From Bacillus sp. SM2101 (GTDB lineage Bacteria > Bacillota > Bacilli > Bacillales > SM2101): DNA of 64,000 bases. The translations under genes were made by a program, and so were the position numbers. The stretch covers positions 1 to 64,000 of the forward strand of contig NZ_JAEUFG010000009.1 of NCBI RefSeq assembly GCF_018588585.1, read 5' to 3'. Shown piece by piece: positions 8,115 through 16,201 of the stretch. The notes below the pieces were generated by a model. It worked only from the letters and a program-made list of their open reading frames with translations, ran no database searches and was not told where the DNA came from. The number at the start of each line of letters is the position of its first letter. Positions within the stretch are counted from its first letter, which is position 1.

Positions 8115-8234
8115 AAGTTTGTAGAAAATAAGAAACAGAGAGTACTTCTTAAACATATTCGTAAAAAAATTGAGTCTGGAAAGATTAAGAATAATGTGGC
8201 AGAAATTATTGAACGAAGTGAGAAAAAGGTGTAG
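8115..8234 (+). pseudogene. Short coding-like stretch without a start codon
   Basis: Forty codons beginning DKFVENKKQRVLLKHIRKKI and ending at TAG 8232-8234, after GGTGAT but with no ATG, GTG or TTG at the right place. The charge pattern resembles small basic Bacillus proteins. It may be the decayed end of such a gene. Confidence 0.2.
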
Positions 8235-8248
8235 GGTAGCTACACCTT
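8226..8248 (-). terminator. Terminator of the SLH gene
   Basis: AAGGTGTAG / CTACACCTT stem with a short loop. On the minus strand it is followed by TTTTTCTC. Confidence 0.65.
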
Positions 8249-8296
8249 CATGCTGTATCACACAGATATAGTTTATAATTGTAAGCACTGCTAATA

Positions 8297-9583
8297 CTAT
8301 GGAATGATAGTAAGTTCCTGTCGTATATCCCCAATAAATTTATCTACATAATAAAACCCTATCGGTACACATTGAGCCTCTTCTTCAGTCTGTTGCTCAT
8401 CTTGGCAGACTTCAAAATAATATTCATCTGAACTTTCATCATGTGTAGCCTCATGCCTTACAAATACGTTAGGGTTGTTTAACAACCCTAGCTCATTCAA
8501 GAGGTGATAGCGTGCTTTTTCTTCAGACATTTTATATGTAAAGAAAATAACTGATGGCTTTGAACTTTCATCACTAATCATAAAGGTTAGAAAATATGCT
8601 TCATCTCTATATATCATGGTACTTAAACCATTATGTTCATCGTAACCACCATCATGGGGTTCACCAAGAAACTTTTTAATATCTTGTATTGTTAAATTGC
8701 TTTCATCTGTATAATAATCAATTGCAGTAATTAATTCGTCTGAATCATCATTATAATCCACTGTATAGTAATAACAATTACCAAAGAGTTTTCTTTTGAG
8801 ACCAAACATATAACCTTCCTCTTCAGGTTTACCATTGTCACCAAGAATGTCTTTTGACGTTACATAACCATTTAACGAATAATTACATCCGTTTAATATC
8901 CCACTCTTCGCTAATTCTAAAAAATTATTATTAATTAAAGATGGTTTAAACTTACTATCTAATACTCTAGCAAAAAATACAGCAAATTGATCTCTTGTAA
9001 TTGGTTGATTCGGTTTGAATGTTTTGTTTGGAAATCCAGTAGTTATTCCATTTGCAAATAATTTGTTTATGTATGGGTAATATTCATTATCTAGTGAAAC
9101 ATCTGTAAAGTATTCTCCATAGTCACCTTTTAAGTCATAGCTTCGAACTAGAATTTTTGCCATTTCTCCTCTTGTAAGTGGCTCGTTTGGGTGAAAACTG
9201 TCTACTAAATCAAAAATACCTTGGTCAATTACAGCAGCAATTTCTCTATAAGCGCTATGGTCCTCTTTTACGTCAGGCAATTTCGGATTTGTAATATTTT
9301 CTGTATTTATTTCCAAGGCACGTGTAACCATTACTGCAGCCTGTCCTCTGGTAACATTATCTTTTGGACCAAATTCCCCATTATTGTAGCCTTTAATTAT
9401 ACCTTCTAAAGTTAGATATGCAATTTCTTCGACTGCCCAATAATCGTGTGTTACATCAGTGAATGAACCTTTAGCCTTTAAGTCGTCATTTGCTGAATGA
9501 CCGATAGTAGGATTGGTTTGCAGTACTAAACCGACAAACATAGAAATAACAATCATTTTCCAAAATGAGTTTTGATTTTCCAA
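8297..9583 (-). CDS. SLH-domain surface protein with unknown C-terminal domain
   Basis: An exported protein held on the cell wall by three S-layer homology domains. From TTG 9583 the product is 428 aa: a signal peptide (MENQNSFWKMIVISMFVGLV.. ending near GHSA), SLH1 (FTDVTHDYWAVEEIAYL..NVTRGQAAVMV), SLH2 (PDVKEDHSAYREIAAV..LTRGEMAKILV) and SLH3 (YYPYINKLFANGITTG..ITRDQFAVFFARVL). A C-terminal region of about 200 residues, rich in Asp, Glu and Tyr, has no family I know. TTG 9583 is chosen because AAAGGGG lies 9 nt before it; the ATG at 9592 abuts that site, and the frame stays open to 9655. SLH domains usually bind pyruvylated wall polymer. A related SLH protein lies at 62951. Confidence 0.85.
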   Translation of the reverse strand: MENQNSFWKMIVISMFVGLVLQTNPTIGHSANDDLKAKGSFTDVTHDYWAVEEIAYLTLEGIIKGYNNGEFGPKDNVTRGQAAVMVTRALEINTENITNPKLPDVKEDHSAYREIAAVIDQGIFDLVDSFHPNEPLTRGEMAKILVRSYDLKGDYGEYFTDVSLDNEYYPYINKLFANGITTGFPNKTFKPNQPITRDQFAVFFARVLDSKFKPSLINNNFLELAKSGILNGCNYSLNGYVTSKDILGDNGKPEEEGYMFGLKRKLFGNCYYYTVDYNDDSDELITAIDYYTDESNLTIQDIKKFLGEPHDGGYDEHNGLSTMIYRDEAYFLTFMISDESSKPSVIFFTYKMSEEKARYHLLNELGLLNNPNVFVRHEATHDESSDEYYFEVCQDEQQTEEEAQCVPIGFYYVDKFIGDIRQELTIIP

Positions 9584-9812
9584 ACTATGCATCCCCTTTA
9601 GTTTTGGTAAATTTTCCAACTTAAACATTATTAGGTGTTTTATCCTAGAAGTCAATAATAAAATCTCAATTTATGTAACTAAGTTTTCATATATAAAAGA
9701 GCCAGTAAGGTATAGATAAACACTTGGCAAAGGATCAAATCTTTATAGCTAATTGGCCGACCACTGATATACTAAAATTTGTTCAAGAGCTTTCATTCCT
9801 ATATGACTGTTC

Positions 9813-9971
9813 TCATTTAAGTCCGTTTAATTGATTCTGATAAATTATATATGTTGCAAATGGTATAACGAATAAAAGTACAATAAGTAAGCTACTAATT
9901 ATGCTTTTTTTGTTGTTTTTGTTGAAGGACAGTATCGAAATGATTAGCCCAGCTAATGCTAAAGCAAACAT
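9813..9971 (-). CDS. Possible small two-helix membrane protein (52 aa)
   Basis: The product starts MFALALAGLIISILSFNKNN and has two hydrophobic segments separated by a Lys/Asn-rich turn, a common Bacillus small-protein layout. Its ATG overlaps the stop of a six-codon frame (MAVFEH, then TAATG) that itself follows a strong GAGGGGGTGA site. Translation may therefore be coupled to a mini-leader, or a one-base change may have split an original gene. The family is not recognised. Confidence 0.4.
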   Translation of the reverse strand: MFALALAGLIISILSFNKNNKKSIISSLLIVLLFVIPFATYIIYQNQLNGLK

Positions 9972-10144
9972 TAATGTTCAAATACTGCCATACGCCTCAC
10001 CCCCTCTCATGGAGAATGAAGGTGACCACCCTTAGATATCCGCTATTGTATTCCAATTATGCCATAGATGCCCTATGTATGGAGCTTGCTGAGAATATAC
10101 GACTAACTTTCGTGACACCTTTTCTTTTGTAAACAGCAACAAAA

Positions 10145-10165
10145 AAGGACTCCATTTTAGTCCTT
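10145..10165 (-). terminator. Hairpin with U tract, minus strand
   Basis: AAGGACT / AGTCCTT with loop CCATTTT; the minus-strand exit is TTTTTTGTTGC. No minus-strand gene is seen between this hairpin and 10517, so it may be left over from a lost gene. The sequence just left of it (10090-10140, ACTTTCGTGACACC.. TTTGTAAACAGCAACAAA) resembles the interior of the MITE-like family. Confidence 0.45.
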
Positions 10166-10330
10166 AGTAATCTCAATAATCTTTGTGTTTAGTAAAGCTT
10201 TATAACCCAGTTCTCTTAACTCATAGCATAGTAGTGTTTAAGATAGGGGTACCGACAGAAAATGCGAATTAACAATGCTAAGTTCATGCTACCTTAGATA
10301 GAACAACATAATTATTGTGGAGGATATTTT

Positions 10331-10438
10331 TTGAGAAAGAGAATCATATATACATTCTTAGTGTTGTTTTTCATACTTCTAGTTATCTTAACAGCATTTC
10401 TTATTCCAGTTAGCATTGTGAGTGGTCTAGATATTTAA
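10331..10438 (+). CDS. Possible 35-aa single-pass membrane peptide
   Basis: A TTG start with GTGGAGGA 7 nt upstream. The product begins MRKRIIYTFLVLFFILLVIL, a short basic N-terminus followed by one long hydrophobic helix, and ends SIVSGLDI. Small membrane peptides of this design are common in Bacillus genomes but I cannot assign a family. Confidence 0.45.
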   Translation: MRKRIIYTFLVLFFILLVILTAFLIPVSIVSGLDI

Positions 10439-10516
10439 CCTCTAACAGTAGGATTTCAATTACCTTTTATCGAACAGTATACTTCTCTCACTTCAGTCGA
10501 AGTGCAATAATAAAAA

Positions 10517-10537
10517 GGTGACCTTAAATTAGTCACC
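10517..10537 (-). terminator. Terminator at the end of the frameshifted gene
   Basis: GGTGAC / GTCACC stem followed on the minus strand by TTTTTATTATTG. It overlaps the stop region of the gene at 10529. Confidence 0.65.
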
Positions 10538-10865
10538 CAAATAAATTCGTTCTTCCCAATATTTTACGGCAGTATCGTGCATGTCTTCAAATGAGTTAAA
10601 GGACGTGTTTTCTTGTGTGAATTTATCAAGCTTTTTAATAAATGCTTCAGTTAAATTATTGATGTTAACACTTGTTTTTTTTAGCAAACGGAGAGCTATT
10701 AAAAAATTCATCATGGCATGAAAATTTTGTATATTTATTAATGAACTTTGTACTATACAGTTCACTAGAATCGACTGTCTGTAGATCAAAATCACGCGTA
10801 GTTTTATTATAGCTGTACAAGTAATCCGAGAAAAACTGCGGGATACTGTAGTCTACTTGCTCCAA
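10529..10865 (-). pseudogene. Frameshifted gene of unknown function (~112 codons)
   Basis: Two overlapping minus-strand frames join into one continuous protein. The first starts at TTG 10865 (MEQVDYSIPQFFSDYLYSYN..) after AGAGAGGTG. It runs to ..HDEFFNSSPFAKK, where a run of eight A residues (about 10673-10681) shifts the frame. The second continues TSVNINNLTEAFIKKLDKFT.. to the stop at 10529, where a terminator begins. The joined product is hydrophilic and cytoplasmic and not recognised. The cause could be mutation, a sequencing slip, or transcriptional slippage at the A8 run. Confidence 0.55.
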
Positions 10866-11172
10866 ATTACTCACCTCTCTTTCGTGTGAATATTTAAGCT
10901 CCTGTCGTAATTGAAGACAAGGTGCAACGAGCATTATTACATATGTGTTTATTCTTTTTTTGAAAAACAACTATGAATGGAATGAAAAATAGTCTATATA
11001 GTAATTATAAAATGAGATAGCTTGAGAAAAATGGTAATAAATTGAATGATATGTGAATTATTAATGTGTAGTAAAAATTGCTTGTAATAGGAATTCATTT
11101 CGTAAACGGTTGTTGTCCAAACTGAGCACGTATAAAGTATTAGTTTGTCGAAAAATCGCTTATCGTTTTTTA

Positions 11173-11201
11173 TTGACTGTATGTTCAGTCAAAGATATAA
11201 T
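11173..11201 (+). promoter_or_regulatory. Sigma-A promoter overlapped by an inverted repeat
   Basis: TTGACT (11173-11178), a 17-nt spacer and TATAAT (11196-11201), close to consensus. The inverted repeat TTGACTG-TATGT-TCAGTCAA covers the -35 and part of the spacer. It is the likely operator for the TetR regulator encoded second in the operon. Confidence 0.75.
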
Positions 11202-11282
11202 GTTAATAACAACAGTGTCTTTTGAATGAAAAGCTCCGTATTAAGTATATTGATTGAGGCTTATTTATAAGGAGGGTGACAG

Positions 11283-12071
11283 ATGGATTTAAATTATGAA
11301 GTTCATGGTGTCGGAGATCCCATTGTGATGATTCATAGCCCTGGTGTAGACATGCGTGAATGGACGTATATTGTTCCATATTTATCTCAGACTAATCAGG
11401 TCGTTATTTTCGACGTGCGGGGTACAGGGAATTCACCCGCACCAATTTCACCATCTAATTTTGTAGATGATTTAAGGAAATTACTGGATTACCTACGCAT
11501 AAATACAGCTACTCTTGTTGGTCATTCAATGGGAGGACAAATTGCAACCGATTTTACGCTTACCTTTCCATCAAGAGTTAAACAACTCGTGTTAATTGCT
11601 CCTTCATTAACAGGGTTTCAATATTCACGTGAATTTACTGAATGGATGGAGCAGGTAAACGCAGCTGCCCCAAATATTAAAAAGCTTGCTAATTTGTCCC
11701 TAAGTGGTCCTAATTACAGTATAACGATGTCAAGTAAGCAAAAGGATTTTCTCTATGAAATGACTATCCACTATATGACCAAAGTATTTTCAGAATGGGA
11801 GAACTTTGAAATTATTTGGCCTGTTCCACATGCTATTGATAGATTACATGAGATAAAGGTACCTTTGCTCTTTATTCAAGGAGATAAAGAATGGAGTGAC
11901 CAATCTCGAATCGCTGATCACTTCAAAAAAGTGAAGTTAGTTCATTTTTTTATGATTAAAGGTGCTGATCATATGTTAACCTTAACTCATCCAAAAGAAA
12001 TAGCTTATGAAATTATGTTGTTTTTACAGAAAGGATTAAGTAAGGATGCCACGTACAAGAGAAACAAATGA
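11283..12071 (+). CDS. Alpha/beta hydrolase
   Basis: A 262-aa cytoplasmic serine hydrolase of the alpha/beta fold, with unknown ester, amide or lactone substrate. The nucleophile elbow GHSMGG places Ser at residue 82. The acid is probably D201 in IQGDKEW and the base H230 in KGADHML. The oxyanion region HSPG is at 18-21, in the place of the usual HG motif. GGAGGGTGA precedes the ATG. The 3' end overlaps the downstream TetR gene by 26 nt, so the two are coupled and the hydrolase probably acts on, or is induced by, the TetR ligand. The operon is driven by the promoter at 11173. Confidence 0.9.
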   Translation: MDLNYEVHGVGDPIVMIHSPGVDMREWTYIVPYLSQTNQVVIFDVRGTGNSPAPISPSNFVDDLRKLLDYLRINTATLVGHSMGGQIATDFTLTFPSRVKQLVLIAPSLTGFQYSREFTEWMEQVNAAAPNIKKLANLSLSGPNYSITMSSKQKDFLYEMTIHYMTKVFSEWENFEIIWPVPHAIDRLHEIKVPLLFIQGDKEWSDQSRIADHFKKVKLVHFFMIKGADHMLTLTHPKEIAYEIMLFLQKGLSKDATYKRNK

Positions 12072-12630
12072 AGAAATCCGTCGGATTACAAGTGAAAAAA
12101 TTTTACAAGCAGCAATGGAGCTTTTTATATCAAAAGGCTTTCATTCTACTTCAATTGACGAAATAGCAAAGCAAGCAGATATTTCTAAAGGTCTTCTTTA
12201 TCATTATTATAAGGGGAAAGAGAATCTAATTGATGCTATGGTTGTAATGCGAGTGGGTGAACTTATCAAGGTTATGAAGACTGCAGTGTTACAGGAGACG
12301 CCTGTGGAACAATTGTTATTTATCATTGAAGGTTCTTTGGAAAATGTTCGTGAACAGCCGATGATTTTTCGGTTTTATATAAATTTACTTACTCAAGCTA
12401 AAGGAGATAAAGTACTTTCAAAATATACTATGAAATTACAAAAGGAGTATGAGAAGCAATTTGAGGTACAAACTGAGATCTTTGAAAAGCTTGGCGTATC
12501 GAATGCCAAGATAAAATCTTTACATTTTTCATCTACCCTTCAAGGAATCATGCTCATGTATTCGACATACCCTAACCTTTATCCTTTAGAAAAAATTAAG
12601 AATGAGGTAATAAAAGAGTTTTGTAATTAG
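12046..12630 (+). CDS. TetR/AcrR family transcriptional regulator
   Basis: A 194-aa repressor overlapping the hydrolase gene. The HTH lies at about residues 14-60 (EKILQAAMELFISKGFHSTS, IDEIAKQADISKGLLYHYYK). The C-terminal part is an all-helical effector domain ending near KNEVIKEFCN. The ATG follows AAGGATTAAGTAAGG. It is expected to bind the inverted repeat over the -35 at 11173 and to repress both genes. The effector is unknown. Confidence 0.9.
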   Translation: MPRTRETNEEIRRITSEKILQAAMELFISKGFHSTSIDEIAKQADISKGLLYHYYKGKENLIDAMVVMRVGELIKVMKTAVLQETPVEQLLFIIEGSLENVREQPMIFRFYINLLTQAKGDKVLSKYTMKLQKEYEKQFEVQTEIFEKLGVSNAKIKSLHFSSTLQGIMLMYSTYPNLYPLEKIKNEVIKEFCN

Positions 12631-12951
12631 ATGAGGCTGCTATTGCATAACTTGTTATTTTAGTAATAATAACTTGATATTGTGGCATCGTTGCTAACAT
12701 TAAAAAACGAAAATCTCAAAATATCTATTTTAGTGAAATTCTTAATTTGTGCCATAGATAATTAACTGACTAGCAATTTTATTCATTGGTATCTAACCGT
12801 TCCTTATCATCATTAAAAAAGTGCCTCAAAGTTTGAAAAAGGGTTAAACACAGTAATACCATGAACTAGAAGCTTTGTACACATGCATGACATAGAGTAT
12901 ATTAAATTTATATCGATTTAACTAAATGTATAAAAAGATTAGTTGTAGCTA
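12631..12951. other. Intergenic, no gene seen
   Basis: AT-rich spacer between the TetR gene and the second HU promoter. No frame with a ribosome-binding site and no clear hairpin with a U tract is visible. Confidence 0.5.
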
Positions 12952-12981
12952 TTTACCTTTATACATTGTATTTGGTAAAAT
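12952..12981 (+). promoter_or_regulatory. Promoter of hup copy 2
   Basis: TTTACC, an 18-nt spacer and TAAAAT, followed by the leader TGTTACATAGAAAGGTGGTA. Both boxes, the spacer length and the leader match the hup copy 1 promoter at 6725. Confidence 0.65.
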
Positions 12982-13012
12982 ATAGATTGTTACATAGAAA
13001 GGTGGTAGTGAA

Positions 13013-13285
13013 ATGAATAAGACAGAATTCATTAATTCAATAGCTGAAAAAGCAGAGCTTAGTAAAAAAGACGCCGGTAAAGCACTAGAGTCTGTATTCA
13101 GTGCTATTAGTGACTCATTAAAGGATGGTAACAAAGTTTCTCTACTTGGTTTTGGAACGTTTGAAGTACGTGAAAGAGCAGCGCGTAAAGGACGTAATCC
13201 ACAAACTGGTGAAGAAATTGAAATCGCTGCAAGTAAAGCACCGGCATTTAAACCAGGAAAAGAATTAAAGGAAGCTGTAAAGTAA
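13013..13285 (+). CDS. HU-type DNA-binding protein, copy 2
   Basis: A 90-aa HU protein, a paralogue of the gene at 6787, differing mainly in residues 9-45 ([20 protein letters not shown] versus [20 protein letters not shown]). The DNA-binding arm [20 protein letters not shown] is almost unchanged. It has its own promoter and terminator. Two HU genes 6 kb apart with copied promoters point to a local duplication that included the upstream region. Confidence 0.96.
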   Translation: MNKTEFINSIAEKAELSKKDAGKALESVFSAISDSLKDGNKVSLLGFGTFEVRERAARKGRNPQTGEEIEIAASKAPAFKPGKELKEAVK

Positions 13286-13300
13286 ATAGATGCCAAAAGA

Positions 13301-13328
13301 AAAAGCTTATCATGATGATAGGCTTTTT
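13301..13328 (+). terminator. Terminator of hup copy 2
   Basis: AAGCTTATC / GATAGGCTT stem with flanking A and T runs (AAAAAGC.. ..GCTTTTTCTTT). Confidence 0.8.
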
Positions 13329-13406
13329 CTTTGGTTGTTATTTCATAAAGCTCACCTGTGCTCTAAGACAACCTTTCACAATCTAATATATATTCTAATT
13401 TGATGG

Positions 13407-13874
13407 TTATTCCACTGTAAATTCTGCTGTCAAATGGTACTTATCATAATCTCCTGCTTTTCTAGCATCCAGTATATCTTTCACTATACGGTATTTACCG
13501 GTATTCAAATTTCCGTACAGCCAACTCCAATCAACAGTCCATTCCTTAACATCGGAAGAAGGCAAGCTATAGCCAATATCATTGAATCCATAGTTACCAT
13601 CAAAGGCAACAGGGACTTGATACCAGCTTCCGTTTATATTCTTTTCCAACAAAAAATATTCACCATAGGTGTATTCCTCGTCGGAGGTATTCTCAAATGC
13701 CACAATCAAGCCAGTAGAGGAGACTGTTTCTTCTAGTGCAATCATAGTTACACCATCGAAGTTGTTGACAGTTTCATATAATGTAGGTTCCCAATCAGAA
13801 TTAGTACTTCCGCATCCTGACAATAATGTCAAACTTATTACCATATAGAATAATAACCATATATATCTTTTCAA
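13407..13874 (-). CDS. Lipoprotein with Ig-like domain
   Basis: A 155-aa membrane-anchored lipoprotein. The signal peptide has a lipobox LLSGC with the lipidated Cys at 21. The mature part (about 45-155) has the pattern of a small bacterial Ig-like beta domain: MIALEETVSSTGLIVAFENT, then YTYGEYFLLEK, W-x-VP, and KYRIVKDI.. ..YHLTAEFTVE. Such domains in Bacillus lipoproteins have no assigned function. The TTG start follows GTGGTGAT. It is a single gene with no partner. Confidence 0.8.
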   Translation of the reverse strand: MKRYIWLLFYMVISLTLLSGCGSTNSDWEPTLYETVNNFDGVTMIALEETVSSTGLIVAFENTSDEEYTYGEYFLLEKNINGSWYQVPVAFDGNYGFNDIGYSLPSSDVKEWTVDWSWLYGNLNTGKYRIVKDILDARKAGDYDKYHLTAEFTVE

Positions 13875-14038
13875 TTAATCACCACATTGCGTCATATTAT
13901 TTAACAATTATTTCTGCCTACCAACAATCAAATGATACAATAGTTCAGATGTTGGGAGCTACTTGAAAATTTATACAGTATTAATTGCTAAATTAAGGTA
14001 TAATAATTTTCGATTATACATATATAGGAGGTTTACAA

Positions 14039-14437
14039 ATGATCCTAGAAATAACTACTCAGGTTCGAGTTTCTAGCATTAAAGAAGGGCAAAAGTGGTA
14101 TGAAACATTGCTAAATAAGAAGCCTGATTTTACTCCACACGAGGGATTTGCAGAATGGGAACTAATTCCTGGTTGTTGGTTGCAGGTCGCAGAAGGAACT
14201 CTTACTGAGGGTAACGGACCATTACGTTTAGGAGTTACTAATATTGTAGCTGAAAGAGATAGACTTGTAGAAGAGCTTAAAATTGATAGCTTTGAAATAC
14301 AGTCAAGACCAGAAATTCCAGTTAAATGGGGAACATTCACTGACCCGTGGGGAAACCGAATTGGATTTTTTGAATATTTAGATAAGAATGAAGAGCAAGA
14401 ACGTATTAAAACAATATTGGGAACAATAGAAATATAA
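14039..14437 (+). CDS. VOC (glyoxalase/bleomycin-resistance) superfamily protein
   Basis: A 132-aa cytoplasmic protein with the repeated beta-alpha-beta-beta-beta units of the vicinal oxygen chelate fold. ITTQVRVSSIKEGQKWYETL opens the first unit; TFTDPWGNRIGFFEY is the typical closing stretch. Candidate metal ligands include the final Glu in GFFEY. Members are dioxygenases, isomerases or resistance proteins, and the substrate cannot be told here. TAGGAGGT precedes the ATG. A terminator follows, so it is monocistronic. Confidence 0.85.
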   Translation: MILEITTQVRVSSIKEGQKWYETLLNKKPDFTPHEGFAEWELIPGCWLQVAEGTLTEGNGPLRLGVTNIVAERDRLVEELKIDSFEIQSRPEIPVKWGTFTDPWGNRIGFFEYLDKNEEQERIKTILGTIEI

Positions 14438-14451
14438 AACTTGTAAGAAAG

Positions 14452-14476
14452 GGAACTTCGAGGAGTTAGAAGTTCC
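14452..14476 (+). terminator. Hairpin after the VOC gene
   Basis: GGAACTTC / GAAGTTCC with a 9-nt loop. The U tract is weak (TTAAT). Confidence 0.55.
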
Positions 14477-14703
14477 TTAATCACATATAGCAACAACATT
14501 TACTAAATAGCGTAAGTGAAAGAATAGGATAGTTTAATAATGAAGGTGCTGTAAAGGAGATTTTAAATCGATATTCAACTAAATTTGCCTATCTTGAATA
14601 AAGAGCGTCTTGTTATATGCTTTTTACCTATAAAAGTGTTTCAAATAGGGTCCGGAATGAAGTTTTTTTACATACATAAATAATTGTGCAAGAGGTGAAT
14701 ATT

Positions 14704-15396
14704 TTGAACAAAGACGTAGAAGAGTTTTTGTCAGATATAACTTGGTGTTTTAAGGAAAGAGAAAAAATTGAGATAATTGGTGAAAAATCATTTCAATGTT
14801 CAGCAGAATTTGAAGGTACTTTTCCACAGCTAACAAAGTTACTTAGCAAAGCTAGAATAACAGTAATACAATACGGTAATGTGAATTATGAATTGTTTGG
14901 TTGGAAGCATAATGTGTCATCTCAATCGCTTGGATGGCTTTGTTTAGAGCCTTTAAAAGGACAAAATATTAATAAGTCACTTCATCCAAACCATTCAGTA
15001 TTGCTGCAAAACTTTGGAGGAATAACAGAACGGTGGAATGAACCTTTAGATACGTGGCTAGTAAATTTAAATAATGCTTTAACATATGAGAATATTAAAG
15101 TAGGGTTTGGTAGTATGGAAGATATATTCCAAGAGCTTTGTGAAGAAGAAGGAGTCGAAATAAAGGTTAACACTAGTGACTTCATCTCATTTGCTTTTGA
15201 AGCTAATGGAAATATTACCATGTATCATAAAATATCTGGAAAAGTTCTAATGTATGCTCATGACCATAATTTTGAACATTTAATTTCTTTCAGTAATTAT
15301 CCTGAGTATACATTATATGAAATTGAAAGCTGTGAAACCTTAAATGATTGGATTGAGAATATAGCGTCTCAATGGCTAAGACATATAAAGATGTAG
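14704..15396 (+). CDS. Hypothetical protein (230 aa)
   Basis: I do not recognise this protein with confidence. The TTG at 14704 is preferred to the upstream in-frame GTG 14686 because AGAGGTGA lies 5 nt before it. The sequence is acidic and soluble, without signal peptide or membrane helices. The central HSVLLQNFGGITERWNEP and the C-terminal ..SFSNYPEYTLYEIESCETLN recall SMI1/KNR4-like (SUKH) immunity or house-cleaning proteins, but the match is weak. It is monocistronic. Confidence 0.7.
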   Translation: MNKDVEEFLSDITWCFKEREKIEIIGEKSFQCSAEFEGTFPQLTKLLSKARITVIQYGNVNYELFGWKHNVSSQSLGWLCLEPLKGQNINKSLHPNHSVLLQNFGGITERWNEPLDTWLVNLNNALTYENIKVGFGSMEDIFQELCEEEGVEIKVNTSDFISFAFEANGNITMYHKISGKVLMYAHDHNFEHLISFSNYPEYTLYEIESCETLNDWIENIASQWLRHIKM

Positions 15397-15809
15397 AAAG
15401 ATTATTCTTCTTTGTTGAACGGTTTAGCATTACTTGATGGATCTTTTTCAATTAGCTCGAAGTGCAAAAATCATTGTTTTTTGATTATGAAAGTTATTAT
15501 AGTAAATAAATGATTAAGTAATTTTAATAAGAAAATGAGAGCATTATTGAACAAAATAGAAACTAAATCTAGTTGATTACCGTCAAACTAGTAAAAGAAT
15601 TGTTTTATATGAAGGTAAGCATCAATATACGTAAGAGGAATTAATAGTTGCATTACAAGTATTTAGAACCATAAATTAATAAATTTTTAATAGTTAGCAT
15701 TGTCTATTTAACCTGCATTTAACCTACCATAAATGCTTCGTGTTTGATTAGTCTAATAAGAAGATAGTATAGAAGATCATATATATAAGTCTGTGATAGG
15801 AGAGATTTT
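15397..15809. other. Intergenic, no gene seen
   Basis: AT-rich spacer of 413 bp. No open frame with a ribosome-binding site, no hairpin with a U tract and no copy of the dispersed repeat was seen. Confidence 0.5.
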
Positions 15810-16148
15810 ATGTTTTATAGAAGAAAGTCTTATATTGTTAAACGGGAGATAGTTGAAGATTTCAATAAGCTTTTCAATGACATTAATCTACCAAACCAAT
15901 TAAAATACGGTTCTCGTTTAGTAGGTCGTTGGATGAAGAATAATAATGATGGCACGGTAGAGGTTTTCGCTATTTGGGAATATGATAGTTATGAAGATTA
16001 TTTACAGATTGAATCCAAGGTAACGAGTGATGTTGCTCATGTTAAGCGTATTACAGATTGGTTTGCAAAATATGGTGGACGAGAACGTGTTAAAGAATAC
16101 ATATTAGAAATGAAAAACGAACCTTTAGAGTCAACTGTAACAAACTAA
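15810..16148 (+). CDS. NIPSNAP-family protein
   Basis: A 112-aa protein of the ferredoxin-like dimeric alpha/beta barrel type. MFYRRKSYIVKREIVEDFNK, LVGRWMKNNNDGTVEVFAIW and YDSYEDYLQIESKV match the NIPSNAP pattern, with strand 1, a helix, and W-x-x-x..E-V-x-A-I-W-E-Y. Bacterial members have no firm enzymatic role. TAGGAGAG precedes the ATG. The next gene (GNAT) starts 53 nt downstream and may be co-transcribed. Confidence 0.8.
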   Translation: MFYRRKSYIVKREIVEDFNKLFNDINLPNQLKYGSRLVGRWMKNNNDGTVEVFAIWEYDSYEDYLQIESKVTSDVAHVKRITDWFAKYGGRERVKEYILEMKNEPLESTVTN

Positions 16149-16201
16149 GTATAGAAATTAAACTAAAGTAATTTTAAATTGTATTTTAAAGGGTGACTTT
16201 T

